Shown here: positions 55,521 to 64,000 of the stretch, piece by piece | How positions within the stretch are numbered: the stretch's first letter is position 1 | Layout of the letters: every line of letters starts with the position of its first letter | From: Aquilaria yunnanensis | Taxonomy: Eukaryota; Streptophyta; Magnoliopsida; Malvales; Thymelaeaceae | NCBI GenBank assembly: GCA_039654915.1 | Contig: CM077594.1 | Coordinates: 20,149,001-20,213,000 of the forward strand | Direction of reading: 5' to 3' | Length of the DNA: 64,000 nt | The notes under the pieces: generated by a model | What the model was told of the DNA's origin: nothing | What the model saw: the letters and a program-made list of their open reading frames with translations, nothing else | The model's database searches: none | Program-made: the position numbers and the translations under genes

Positions 55521-55700
55521 TTTCTGAGTTTTGAGTTTGTGAAATGAATTGGGAACAATTAGAAACTAAGAATGAAAAGAGAGATGTGCTTTGGAAAATA
55601 AGAAAAAAAATGTAGGAAAAGTAAAGCGTAGAAGAAAGTTGAGGTGTTAGGGATTTTAATATGTTGGTTCCAAGCATTGAGCTGTTGTTGTAAATTTTAG
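55521..55700 (-). promoter_or_regulatory. Core promoter and 5' leader of the phosphatase gene
   Basis: On the minus strand an ATATTAAAAT box (complement near 55655-55665) lies upstream of a pyrimidine-rich leader (CTTTCTTCTACGC, TCTCTCTTTTC) that runs into CAAAACTCAGAAA before the ATG. The transcription start would fall near 55630 by plant spacing rules. The short frame across it is not a gene. Confidence 0.5.
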
Positions 55701-55944
55701 TTAATTTTGTTTTATTTTCATTACCAATTACAAGTACGTTGGCTGTAATTTCTAACTTTTGTTCCTTTTAACGGTATTCCAAATTCTTAACCTCAACAGT
55801 AAAACTGTATCGAAGTGGTTTCTCCAAGGCATTTTAACAGCTAGATTAGAGTTTTATTTGCTCGGATGGAAAATAGAAGAATGGGAACATGGGGGTTGGA
55901 GAATTGAGAAGATATGTTCTGTAATCTTCTTAATAATTTATATG

Positions 55945-56362
55945 ATTAATTACAATTTGTCACATGAGATTTAGGTAAAATTACATTTTGCCCTTCCTAT
56001 TTAAAAAAAATACACTTTACCCGTTACCTTTTTAATATAGTTCAATAGCAACTTCTGAAATCTTAATTTAAACTGTATGATTTTCATAATCAAGTAATTT
56101 CAATCTGTATAGTATTTTTTTATAATTAATTGACATTTAAAAAATATTGTTTTAAAAACCGAAAGAAATACAAAAAGAAAAACTTGATAATTTAAAATAT
56201 CCATTAACTGTAAAAAAAATATCATATAGATTAAAATTACTGGAAGATAGCTACCATAATGTCTAAATTAAGATTTCAGAAGTTACTAGTAGACTATATT
56301 AAAAAGGTAGGGGTAAAATGTAATTTTACCTAAGCCTTAGAGGACAAATTGTAATTATCCCT
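55945..56362. mobile_element. MITE with ~140-bp terminal inverted repeats
   Basis: Left arm from about 55945 (TAATTACAATTTGTC, GGTAAAATTACATTTTGCCC, TACCTTTTTAATATAGT, AACTTCTGAAATCTTAATTT) matches the inverted right arm ending near 56362, word for word in order. Length is about 418 bp with little interior, so it is a foldback-type MITE. Terminal words resemble Mutator-type ends, but no clear target duplication could be placed. Confidence 0.82.
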
Positions 56363-57040
56363 AATTCGTAATCATTACAATGCAAGAGTGGTGGTCTAAT
56401 ACTGTGTAATATACCTATAATTACCTCTAGCTTCTGGCATGATCGCTTAAAACTTAATGGATATAGAGGAGGTCCCTCCTTATTTCCTTCTCATATCACA
56501 GAAAGTTGGTTCAGTAGTCATTCCTATAAGAAAAAAAAAAAAAGCTGGTATGTCTCTTTCACTTTAATGAGTAGTTGATTATGAAAAAAATGTCATCCTT
56601 ATCCAAAAAAAGCTGGTATGTCTCTTTCATTGTAATGAGCATTTGATTCGAAAGAAAATCACTAGAAAAATAATAATGTTCTAAATTAATTTTATATTTT
56701 CGTATCATATATATATAATCAGTTGTTTTCCTCTCAATGAATCAGTTTAATAGTTAATTAAAGCAAAATTATGATGTAATAATTGGAAATTATTGGTACA
56801 TAATTGTTCGTTAGTTTGACATACTGACATAGTATCAGTAAACTTTAAGAAATGAGGGTTTGCATTACATTTTGACTTTCCCCAAATACATTAACATAAA
56901 AAAGGGGGCAAAAAATAAAAAATTGAAGAAAATATTTGAATCCAATATAAATTTACTGGGATGGTTCTTTTGCAAAATGACCATTTTTTTAACAACATTG
57001 AGATGATTTATTAGAAGTTAAATGACCGGTACAACTGGAA
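56363..57040. other. Intergenic, AT-rich
   Basis: No gene. A phrase AAAAAAGCTGGTATGTCTCTTT with its flank is duplicated at about 56535 and 56605. Confidence 0.5.
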
Positions 57041-60020
57041 AGCCAACTAGTTTCTGAGCGTACGAATTTTCCTATAACCAACAATATCCTCCCTCAATGT
57101 ACATAAAACAGCAACCTTAACGAACACAATTGTTAAGCAACAAAGTTACATTAAACTTTGCAGCCCATTCAGCACCTCTCAACCTATGAGCACATCTAAA
57201 AACAGATCTTTCAATTGCCATGAAGGAAATGCGCCTAAAATAATTTATGTACGCATGAATGCTTTGAACTATGTCAGCTAACTCCAACAACAACAATTAT
57301 AGCCTGAAGTCTGAACCAACCCTTAAGCACTATTAGTTAAAATAATGATGTTGGCCATATGTTGGTAACTGGCATAGATGATAGCCTTCATAATAGCTCA
57401 CAATTCTGCATATAAAGGGGAAGATCATTTCTCGATAAACTACCTGAATAATGTAGGGGAACCTGGAGGAGCAAACTAAGCTACCCATGCGATAGCTTCC
57501 CATCCCCTTGCGATGTTGTGGATTCCAGGCACCATCTATATAGAAGATAACAGGAGATGAATGGGAGATGGAGTTTCCTTATGTAAGCAGGCATGGAGGT
57601 CTCAATAGTGCAAGTTTGAGATTACTTGCTTTAAGATCATTGGCTAACCCAAAATGCTGCATTAACACTTCAGCCCTGGACAGAATATGATGAATCCTAT
57701 CAATGGTGCCTCAGATCATTTTGACTAAGCTAAATACTCCATAAAAGAGTAATCACACTAAGGAAGGTATCTGCTTGCTTCCCATTTACAGACTTTGTTA
57801 CTTGATAGATCCACTCAGAAAAAGGTTTAGTTGGACGCTGCAAAGGGCTTAATCCCACATGGTTCTAAACCTGGCTAGATACAGGACAAAACATAAACAT
57901 ATGTTCAAAATCTTCTTTAGCATTATTGCACTGCAAGTAGGTTGGAGCACTTTCAACATCCCTCTTCATCAATTCAACCTTAGAAGGGAGCACATTACGG
58001 ATACACTTCAAAATAAATACCTTAAATTTCCCAGGAATATTAATAGTCCATAATCTTTTGAGCAACTACTGCAAAGGTGGTCCCAAAACATGATGCATAG
58101 CCAAAAGATTATGGGAGGAAGTTAACCACAAATTGCTCTTTTTTGTAGTATACACGCCATTACTAGCATAATCCCAAATTGGCCAGTCCCTCCCATTAGA
58201 GCTTCTACGAGTTTAAAAAACAACTGTCTATATGATCTTATTTGGGAATAGGGATTCAAGCTTAGTTAGACTCCAATTAACTGAACCTTTCTTAAAAAGA
58301 TTGGCTACCTTCGTAAAAGAATTAGGAACTTCCCTCCCAATTAAGTAAGATCTCAAAGTAGAGGGAGGAAGTCCCAGAATCTAGTAGTCTGCCTAAATAT
58401 TAACAGATTTACCATCCTTTATGGTCCAACATAAGTTTGTTGCCAAAAGTTGATGACCAAAGATTAGAGTTTTCTAAATCATTGTATGGTTTGAGCCGGC
58501 AACTATTTTCCACAAATATGTATTGTGCCTATACTTGGCTTGCAGGACATGGATAACTAATGAGTTGGGATCCTTGTGCATAAGTCACCAAAAAGTTCAA
58601 GCTAGAAGGGCTTGGTTGAACAACCTAAGATCTTAAATTCCAAGGCCTCCTTACCCTTTTGGAGTGACACAGTGAATCTATCTCAGAAATGGATGCTTTT
58701 ATCTTGTTTGGCTCCTCTCTACCATAATCTCACATAAGATTTAGTAATATTGTCATTCATGGTTACCAGAATGTAAAATGGAGACATTATGTAGATTAAA
58801 AGAGAAGTAAATGATGTTTGATTTAAGGTTAATTTACCAGCAAGGTTAAGCAATTTCCATTTCCAAAATGCTAAATTAGATTGTACAACTCAAAAAGTCA
58901 TAAGAAGCTGTCTTAGAGAAGTCAAATTCAAATGGAATTTCCAAATATTTTGTGATTGCCCTGTTAACTCTGAAAGGTATAATTCTACTGAACATTTGGA
59001 TAAGTTCTTCATTTATCTTTTTATTAAAGGTCCATTCAAACTTCTGAAAATTTACTTCTTGTCCTGTTGTCTGTTGATATAAGAAGAAAGCCTCCTTGAA
59101 ATGGGTAATCGAATCTTGATCTGGCCTAAAGAAGACAATGCAATTATCTGCAAAAAATAGATGGTTAATACAAAGACTAAACAAGCTGGCGTTGAATCCC
59201 AGAATTCAACCTATTCTCTATTGGTGACTCATGAAACTGAAGAAGGCTTCACGACACAATATAAAAAGATATGGTGATAACGAATCACCTTTGATGCAAG
59301 CCACACTTAGGTGTCAACTAATTAGTTGTGTTACCATTGACAATCACTGAATAAGAAATAGTTGTCGCACACTACATTATCAAATCGATCTAATACTCTA
59401 AAAAATTCATAGCTTGAAAAGCCATTTGAATGAAACTCCAATGCATCTTATAATGCCTTTTGCGTATCCAATTTCAACATGACTTTGAAACCTCTTAGGC
59501 CACTAGTCCTACTAGTTACCTAGTTGGAATAATGTTTGTTTAATTTCTATGTCAGAGAAAGTCCTTAGTAGCTCTTGGTGATGGGAAAAATCCAATTTCC
59601 TCTAGGTATGACTGGAAAAAGAGGCATATGGATCAACATTCAAGTCCTCCCGAACATCAAAACTTTCAACAAAACGATTGCGAATATGAGCATGAATGAG
59701 GTCTAGATTAGAAATCCATAGGTCGGAACTAGAATCTTTAAGCATATGAATTTTTGTTTTGACTTCTTCTTTGTTTGGTAGTAGCATGCAAGAAACTGGT
59801 ATTTGAATCACTAAGGGCTAGCCACTTTAACCTAGCCTTCTAAGCCCTATTTACTTTCTTCATTAGCAAGTAAACCATATAAGGTCTCCCAAGTTTGAAA
59901 AATTCTATCAGAGTAATGTGTTGGATAATTAGTAGCTTGAAGATTGTTAAGTTCTTGTTTGGCTATGGAAAATTTCTGGGAGAGATCTCTATTGCCTATT
60001 TCAACCCTCAAACCATATAC
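57041..60020 (-). pseudogene. Long decayed LINE with RT, zinc-binding and RNase H-like parts
   Basis: Minus-strand order. The linker between endonuclease and RT (frame 59602-59811: SNTSFLHATT-like start, then NKEEVKTKIHMLKDSSSDLW). RT remnant in frame 58876-59184 with HLFFADNCIVFF (FADD in the family, so one aspartate is lost) and ITHFKEAFFLYQQTTGQEVN. The reverse-transcriptase-associated zinc-binding domain is at 57865-58065 (LWTINIPGKFKVFILKCIRN, LPSKVELMKRDVES, HMFMFCPVSSQV). A poor RNase H-like tail lies towards 57100. Many stops and frameshifts; no endonuclease seen. It is distinct from the LINE at 51-52.8 kb. Confidence 0.8.
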
Positions 60021-60597
60021 ATTTCTAGTGAATTAAGACACATAGTGCTAATTAAGATCATATATTAGTTATACTAGTTATTCTACCAACTCATGTTGGT
60101 TTTTAAGCTAAAAGCTAGAATGGTTCACGAATCTAAAATATCTATATGTTCATGCACACACATACTCCTTCCATCACATATTCTTTGCAACATTTTCTAT
60201 GTTAGGTTGCTCCAAATTCTTTGGAACATTTCACTTTTTAGTAAGTTTTACCATTTAACTTTACCATTATACGCCTCATTCTCTCACCACTCAATTCATC
60301 TATTCCTCCTTCCACCCATAGCTCAATGAGAAGACAGCGCCTCCAAGACCATCATGGCGTTTGCCGTCAATGACAGTGATCTTTATTTCGGTGTTTGATT
60401 TGAGCAAATTGGGGAGATAGAAGGGTTAGATCATCAAACTCATCCTCGTTTAGGTCATCATCTTCTATAGGTAGAGTTAGATATCAGAGCTGAGGTGGCA
60501 GAAGGATGTGAGGTTGAGTCTTTTAGAAGGAAAGGCAATTGGGCCATCAAAGGATTAAGTTAATGGTGAGAAGTGACAAATAAATTAGGTCGAGGAA
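60021..60597. other. Intergenic sequence
   Basis: No gene supported; mixed composition from 60320 onward leads into the minisatellite. Confidence 0.45.
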
Positions 60598-60795
60598 GTG
60601 ATCAACGGGGATAGAAGATAGATCGACGAGGACGAAAGGCAATCAAGAGGGGACAGACGGCAATCGAAAGGGATAGAAGGAAATCAACGGGGACAAAAAA
60701 CAAATCAACAAGGACTAACAACAATTGACGGGGACAGAAAGCAATTGATAGGCATAGAAGACAATCAACAAGTACGAACGGCAATCAATGTGATT
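60598..60795 (+). repeat. Degenerate 20-21 bp minisatellite, about 9 copies
   Basis: Successive units of the type GGACAGAAGGCAATCAACG: for example GATCGACGAGGACGAAAGGC, AATCAAGAGGGGACAGACGG, AATCGAAAGGGATAGAAGG, and so on to AATCAACAAGTACGAACGG. The leucine/valine-rich minus-strand frame here is a translation of the repeat. Confidence 0.8.
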
Positions 60796-61085
60796 AACAT
60801 GACAGATAGTAGATCCACGAGGATGAATGGCGAAAATAGAGCAAATCAATGCAACAGATGGCAACAGTGACGACACGGGGTTGTAAGCAAAGAGGTCGGA
60901 AAGGTAAGGCTGACCAGTTAAGGAAGAGGACGACAATGGTGGAAAGAAAGAGAGAAACAGTACTTCACCTTGGTTTGCATGCAAATAAAAATGGTGCAAA
61001 GAAAATGGATAGATGGAGTACTTACTTCATTGCTCAAGAATATTTAGATAGTTTCTTGTATAAGTATGTCGAGGAATATATATAA

Positions 61086-62960
61086 ATAAAGGCATTCGGA
61101 AATATATACAATTATCTTTGGTGGTTTTTCTTTTCTCTTTGTCATTGACAATTTTTTAGAAATTTAATTTAAAATTGGAATAGCTACAAACATAAGGATA
61201 AATTCAAAAAAATAAATACCCTTAAAAGTAGGCTTAATGGCCGTGGAATGTGTGTGTGTGTGTGTATTAGAGTTTGTAGTAGTTAGGGGGAATTCCCAAA
61301 ACTTGGAGGTCATCAAGCCATTTTTCAACCAATTGGAACTTATTTCAATGCAAGGGAAGGGAGAGAAAATTTTGAACCCTTGGCCTGGGAATTGGGAGGT
61401 CAAAGCCTCAACTAAATCACCTAGGCATCGGATTTGGAATATTAGAAATATGCCCACTAGCCCATTAATTTTTTTTTAAGCTTATTAACCTGTACATCGA
61501 GCTGTGAAATGCCAATTATGCCAATCATTGCTTTAGTTGTGTTAGCACCCAATTTTATCTGGGTACCAATTTTAATTTTAGATTTGGATTTGAAGAAGTT
61601 AGTTTAGCAACATCTTATTTTTCAAGGTCAATTTGGTTAATTTTCAGGACATTTATGTTCGTTTTAGGAAAAATGAGAAAGTCTAGGAAAATTGATGTTT
61701 TTTAAAAGCCTATGGAAAAATGCAAATTTTGGGCTACTTTGTCATATTTTAAAGATTTGAGACAAATCTAACAATTTTGTAAATTCTTAGGTCAATTAAA
61801 CTAATCTTTTAAAGTTTTGGGCTCAATTGAAATTTTTTAGAGTTTTAGCCTTAATTAAAGACTCTAGGTTAGTTTAGGCTAAGTTGAAACTTAGGAGAAA
61901 GGTAGGGACTATATACATATTTATGTAATTTTATAAGATTCTAGCAAGTTTTGTGAATTAAAATAAATGGATTGATTTGTGCATTAATGTTTTGGCTCAA
62001 GGATGTGCTAAAGTAAAAATTGCTAAATAGTAGCTTTAGCCCCGTGATTTTCACTACCCTCCTAGAACCCTTAACTTTTCTTTCTACAGCCACTTCTTTC
62101 CGAACACCACCATCGCCTCCAGCCATAGGTTTCATCGCTTTCTCTTTTCCATCCAATCTTTCATCGCACACCTCATGCTCCCCACCACCCATGAGCATCA
62201 CCTAGTCACCAGCTACGCTTAAACAAGAAAAGAACCATGAAACTTGCCACTACCACTGTCACTTTTTAATCCGCCGTTGTGAGCTCGTCTATAGGAACCA
62301 CCATAGTCACCTTAAAAACCAAGTCCAAACAACCACCATAGCTGTCATCGAGAGTTGTGGAATAAATGAAGGAAGAGAAGATCTAACTGTCATTCCTACC
62401 CAACTTGCAAGCTAGGTAACATAATCGTTCAATTTTGGGTTATTACTCCCACTCCTACTTTAGCTCTATTTTTAACAATGCTTTTACTTAAAGTTTAAAA
62501 AGTGAAGTTTTTAGTTTTCATTCCTGCTCAAATTTCTTCTATTTTCGGTGAAACTCTTGTTTAGACTCTGATATTTTTATTTTGTTCATTCAAGCTCTTA
62601 AACCTTCTATGATTTGCAATTTAGTGACGTACAACATCATCTACTTAATTATTTTTCCATGCCATTTTTGTTTCATTTTAACTTAATCCATGGATTGAAT
62701 TAATCACTAATATTAAAAGGAATTATAGGGTCAAGCTAGTTATTTAATTTTTATAACTAATACCATGAATTTAAGTTTCATTTAATTTTTCAAATATGTG
62801 TATGAAATTTCACATTCTAGAAAACTCATCATACGTTGATTTTGTAAAATTCTGAGGTTGATTTAAGCTAGCAAATTGCACAATTTAAGAGTTCTTTCTT
62901 TGTAGATCTAGTAAAATCTCAAGATGGACTTGAAGATTTAAAATCAAACTAAAAACACTA
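61086..62960. other. Intergenic sequence with a (GT)n microsatellite
   Basis: A (TG)n run of about 17 bases lies at 61249-61265. The 62030-62420 part is C-rich on the plus strand (CACCACCATCGCCTCCAGCC) with short open frames and could be a decayed genic leader, but no domain appears. The remainder is AT-rich. Confidence 0.45.
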
Positions 62961-63417
62961 ATAATGTTTTAGCCCTTTTGCCCCCTGAATTATGGTAACT
63001 CAGACCCTTTGCCCCTTAGAATGTGGCTTAGGCCAACTCACCAATTAAAGTTTGTAATTTGGAACCTTTCACTCCCTTAGACAAATTAAGTTAGTCACAT
63101 GCTATCACGTGGGGTTTTTTTTAACCAAATGAGTTGTGAGGAGAAAAACAAAAAGAAAATGGAAGAAAAAGAACAAAATGAGCATTCTCTCAATTAAACC
63201 CAAACTTGACGAGTTATAGCCTGGCACGAAATGTGAGACTTTTGGCAATAGTGAAGCGTGGTTAATCGGAAAAAGAAAAACAGAGAGAGAGACAATTGGG
63301 GACCATTCAAGTGACAGAAGATTTTGGTGGGACAGTTGCTTCGAGATTCCATTGTTGTCTGAAAGATTCTTGGTCTCTAGTGGTCTTCTTTGCCATCACT
63401 TGTTCAAAAGTGTAAAA

Positions 63418-63708
63418 GTAAGTTGTCTTTTGCATCAGGTTTGATTTGATGAATGATACATCAAATATTTTTTGTCTAGTTTCATAAATGAACTTGGTTT
63501 TATTGCATAAAGATTTTGTAAATAATATTTGTTGTCTTTAGCATTCGGTTTGACTATTGGGCATTTTAGTATACATATCCATGGCCGCATGACATTGGGT
63601 TATGCTTTTGAATAGAATAAAAAAAGTATTAAAATGCAAAGTAATATTCTTCAAATACCCTATACAGTTGACATTTAGTTTAACATATGAGCTTTTTTTT
63701 TTTAACAG
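63418..63708 (+). other. Leader intron of the PB1-like gene
   Basis: Donor AAAA/GTAAGTTG at 63418 and acceptor TTTTTTTTTTTAACAG ending at 63708 give a 291-base intron lying entirely in the 5' leader. The start codon is the first triplet of the next exon. Confidence 0.7.
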
Positions 63709-64000
63709 ATGGTGAAGTTCAAAGTGAAGTTGTACTATACCGGAGTATTGTTATGGGATCCGAATGTTAGACATGTGGATTATTTGGAATGTAAAAAGAA
63801 ATTGGAAAGTGATGACATTACTTACTGGTGCTTTATGGATATGCTAAAAGAAATAGGATATAACGGTAAAGATGTTAAAGCTATTCGTTATCGGGTACCG
63901 AAAATTTTTTTGAATAAAGGTTTAAGGGCATTACACAATGATGCCACTATAATGGATATGGTAGGTTGTGCATTAACTGCTGGGGAAGTTGAAATTTATG
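63709..64000 (+). CDS. PB1-like domain protein, N-terminus (MULE-associated), partial
   Basis: The frame starts with ATG directly at the acceptor and stays open for 97 codons to the window edge. It begins MVKFKVKLYYTGVLLWDPN and contains DYLECKKKLESDDITYWCFM, DMLKEIGYNGKDVKAIRY, then LNKGLRALHNDATIMDMVGC and GEVEIY. This is the PB1-like fold common at the N-terminus of plant Mutator-type transposases: a short beta-rich start, the D-x-D-x-W/Y-W/F centre, 'L-x-x-D-x-x-x-x-x-M' helix and a final 'G-x-V-x-I-Y' strand. It could also be a domesticated host protein of the same family. The absence of stops suggests it is younger than the surrounding elements. The C-terminal MULE catalytic domain is beyond the window. 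Confidence 0.7.
   Translation, partial: MVKFKVKLYYTGVLLWDPNVRHVDYLECKKKLESDDITYWCFMDMLKEIGYNGKDVKAIRYRVPKIFLNKGLRALHNDATIMDMVGCALTAGEVEIY

Larger units (their letters stand above)
62965..64000 (+). mobile_element. 5' part of a Mutator-like element, running off the window
   Basis: GTTTTAGCCCTTTTGCCCCC (62965) resembles the MULE terminus at 6372 and is followed by the same kind of words (TAACTCAGACC, CCTTTGCCCC). About 450 bases further a leader exon begins and a coding exon with a PB1-like domain follows, which is the usual N-terminus of many plant MULE-encoded proteins. The right end lies outside the window, so the element is assigned by its left end and content. Confidence 0.55.

Noticed and set aside
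54694..55677. Several frames overlapping the phosphatase gene on either strand
   Set aside because: They are shadows of the coding sequence, or lie in its leader, and lack any domain.
1..64000. rRNA, tRNA or organelle-derived sequence
   Set aside because: No recognisable rRNA motifs, tRNA cloverleaf or plastid/mitochondrial genes were found by eye on either strand; the tRNA-like matches are retrotransposon primer sites.

Overview
The window looks like nuclear DNA from a flowering plant, probably a eudicot. It is AT-rich, has telomere-type TTTAGGG/CCCTAAA heptamer blocks, GT-AG introns and plant transposon families (Athila-type Ty3, chromovirus, Ty1/copia, L1-like LINEs, CACTA, Mutator-like). 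I cannot name a species. It is a transposon graveyard: one intact single-exon gene (54645-55520, minus, SCP/FCP1-type phosphatase), the first exon of a PB1-like gene running off the right edge (63709-64000, plus), and a multi-exon gene fragment trapped inside transposons (about 32.0-36.0 kb, minus).

Left part (1-13.4 kb): an LTR-like tail (1-1196); diverged tandem repeats (2.7-3.4 kb); a CACTA element (3589-6126) holding a CCCTAAA-type block and a long AC/GT microsatellite; a Mutator-like element (6372-10625) with a near-perfect 9-bp target duplication and an 82-bp tandem repeat; and a smaller Mutator-like element (11087-12029).

Centre (13.4-51.1 kb): one nested stack. A MITE-like element with ~325-bp terminal inverted repeats (13371-13690 and 50775-51101) was entered by an Athila-type retrotransposon (from 13700). 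Its 3' LTR was split at 19763/49425 by a tandem chromovirus of structure LTR-internal-LTR-internal-LTR (19764-49424, minus). In the left chromovirus unit, about 0.7 kb between gag and pol is replaced by 18.5 kb of foreign DNA (23468-42008): a TTTAGGG-like block, ~825-bp compound repeat units, a CACTA element (27302-30789) whose empty target survives in the neighbouring unit, a gene fragment with coherent splice sites, and a copia element (37150-41120).

Right part (51.1-64 kb): an L1-like fragment, a 197-bp MITE with a perfect 9-bp target duplication, the phosphatase gene with its promoter, a MITE about 430 bp upstream of its start codon, a long decayed LINE, a minisatellite, and the 5' end of a Mutator-like element with a leader intron and PB1-like coding exon.

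The retroelement reading frames are broken by stops and frameshifts, so none looks autonomous. I saw no rRNA, tRNA, CRISPR or bacterial operon structure. The nesting and target-site evidence comes from repeats read by eye; ends are usually good to a few bases, but decayed elements may be off by tens of bases.
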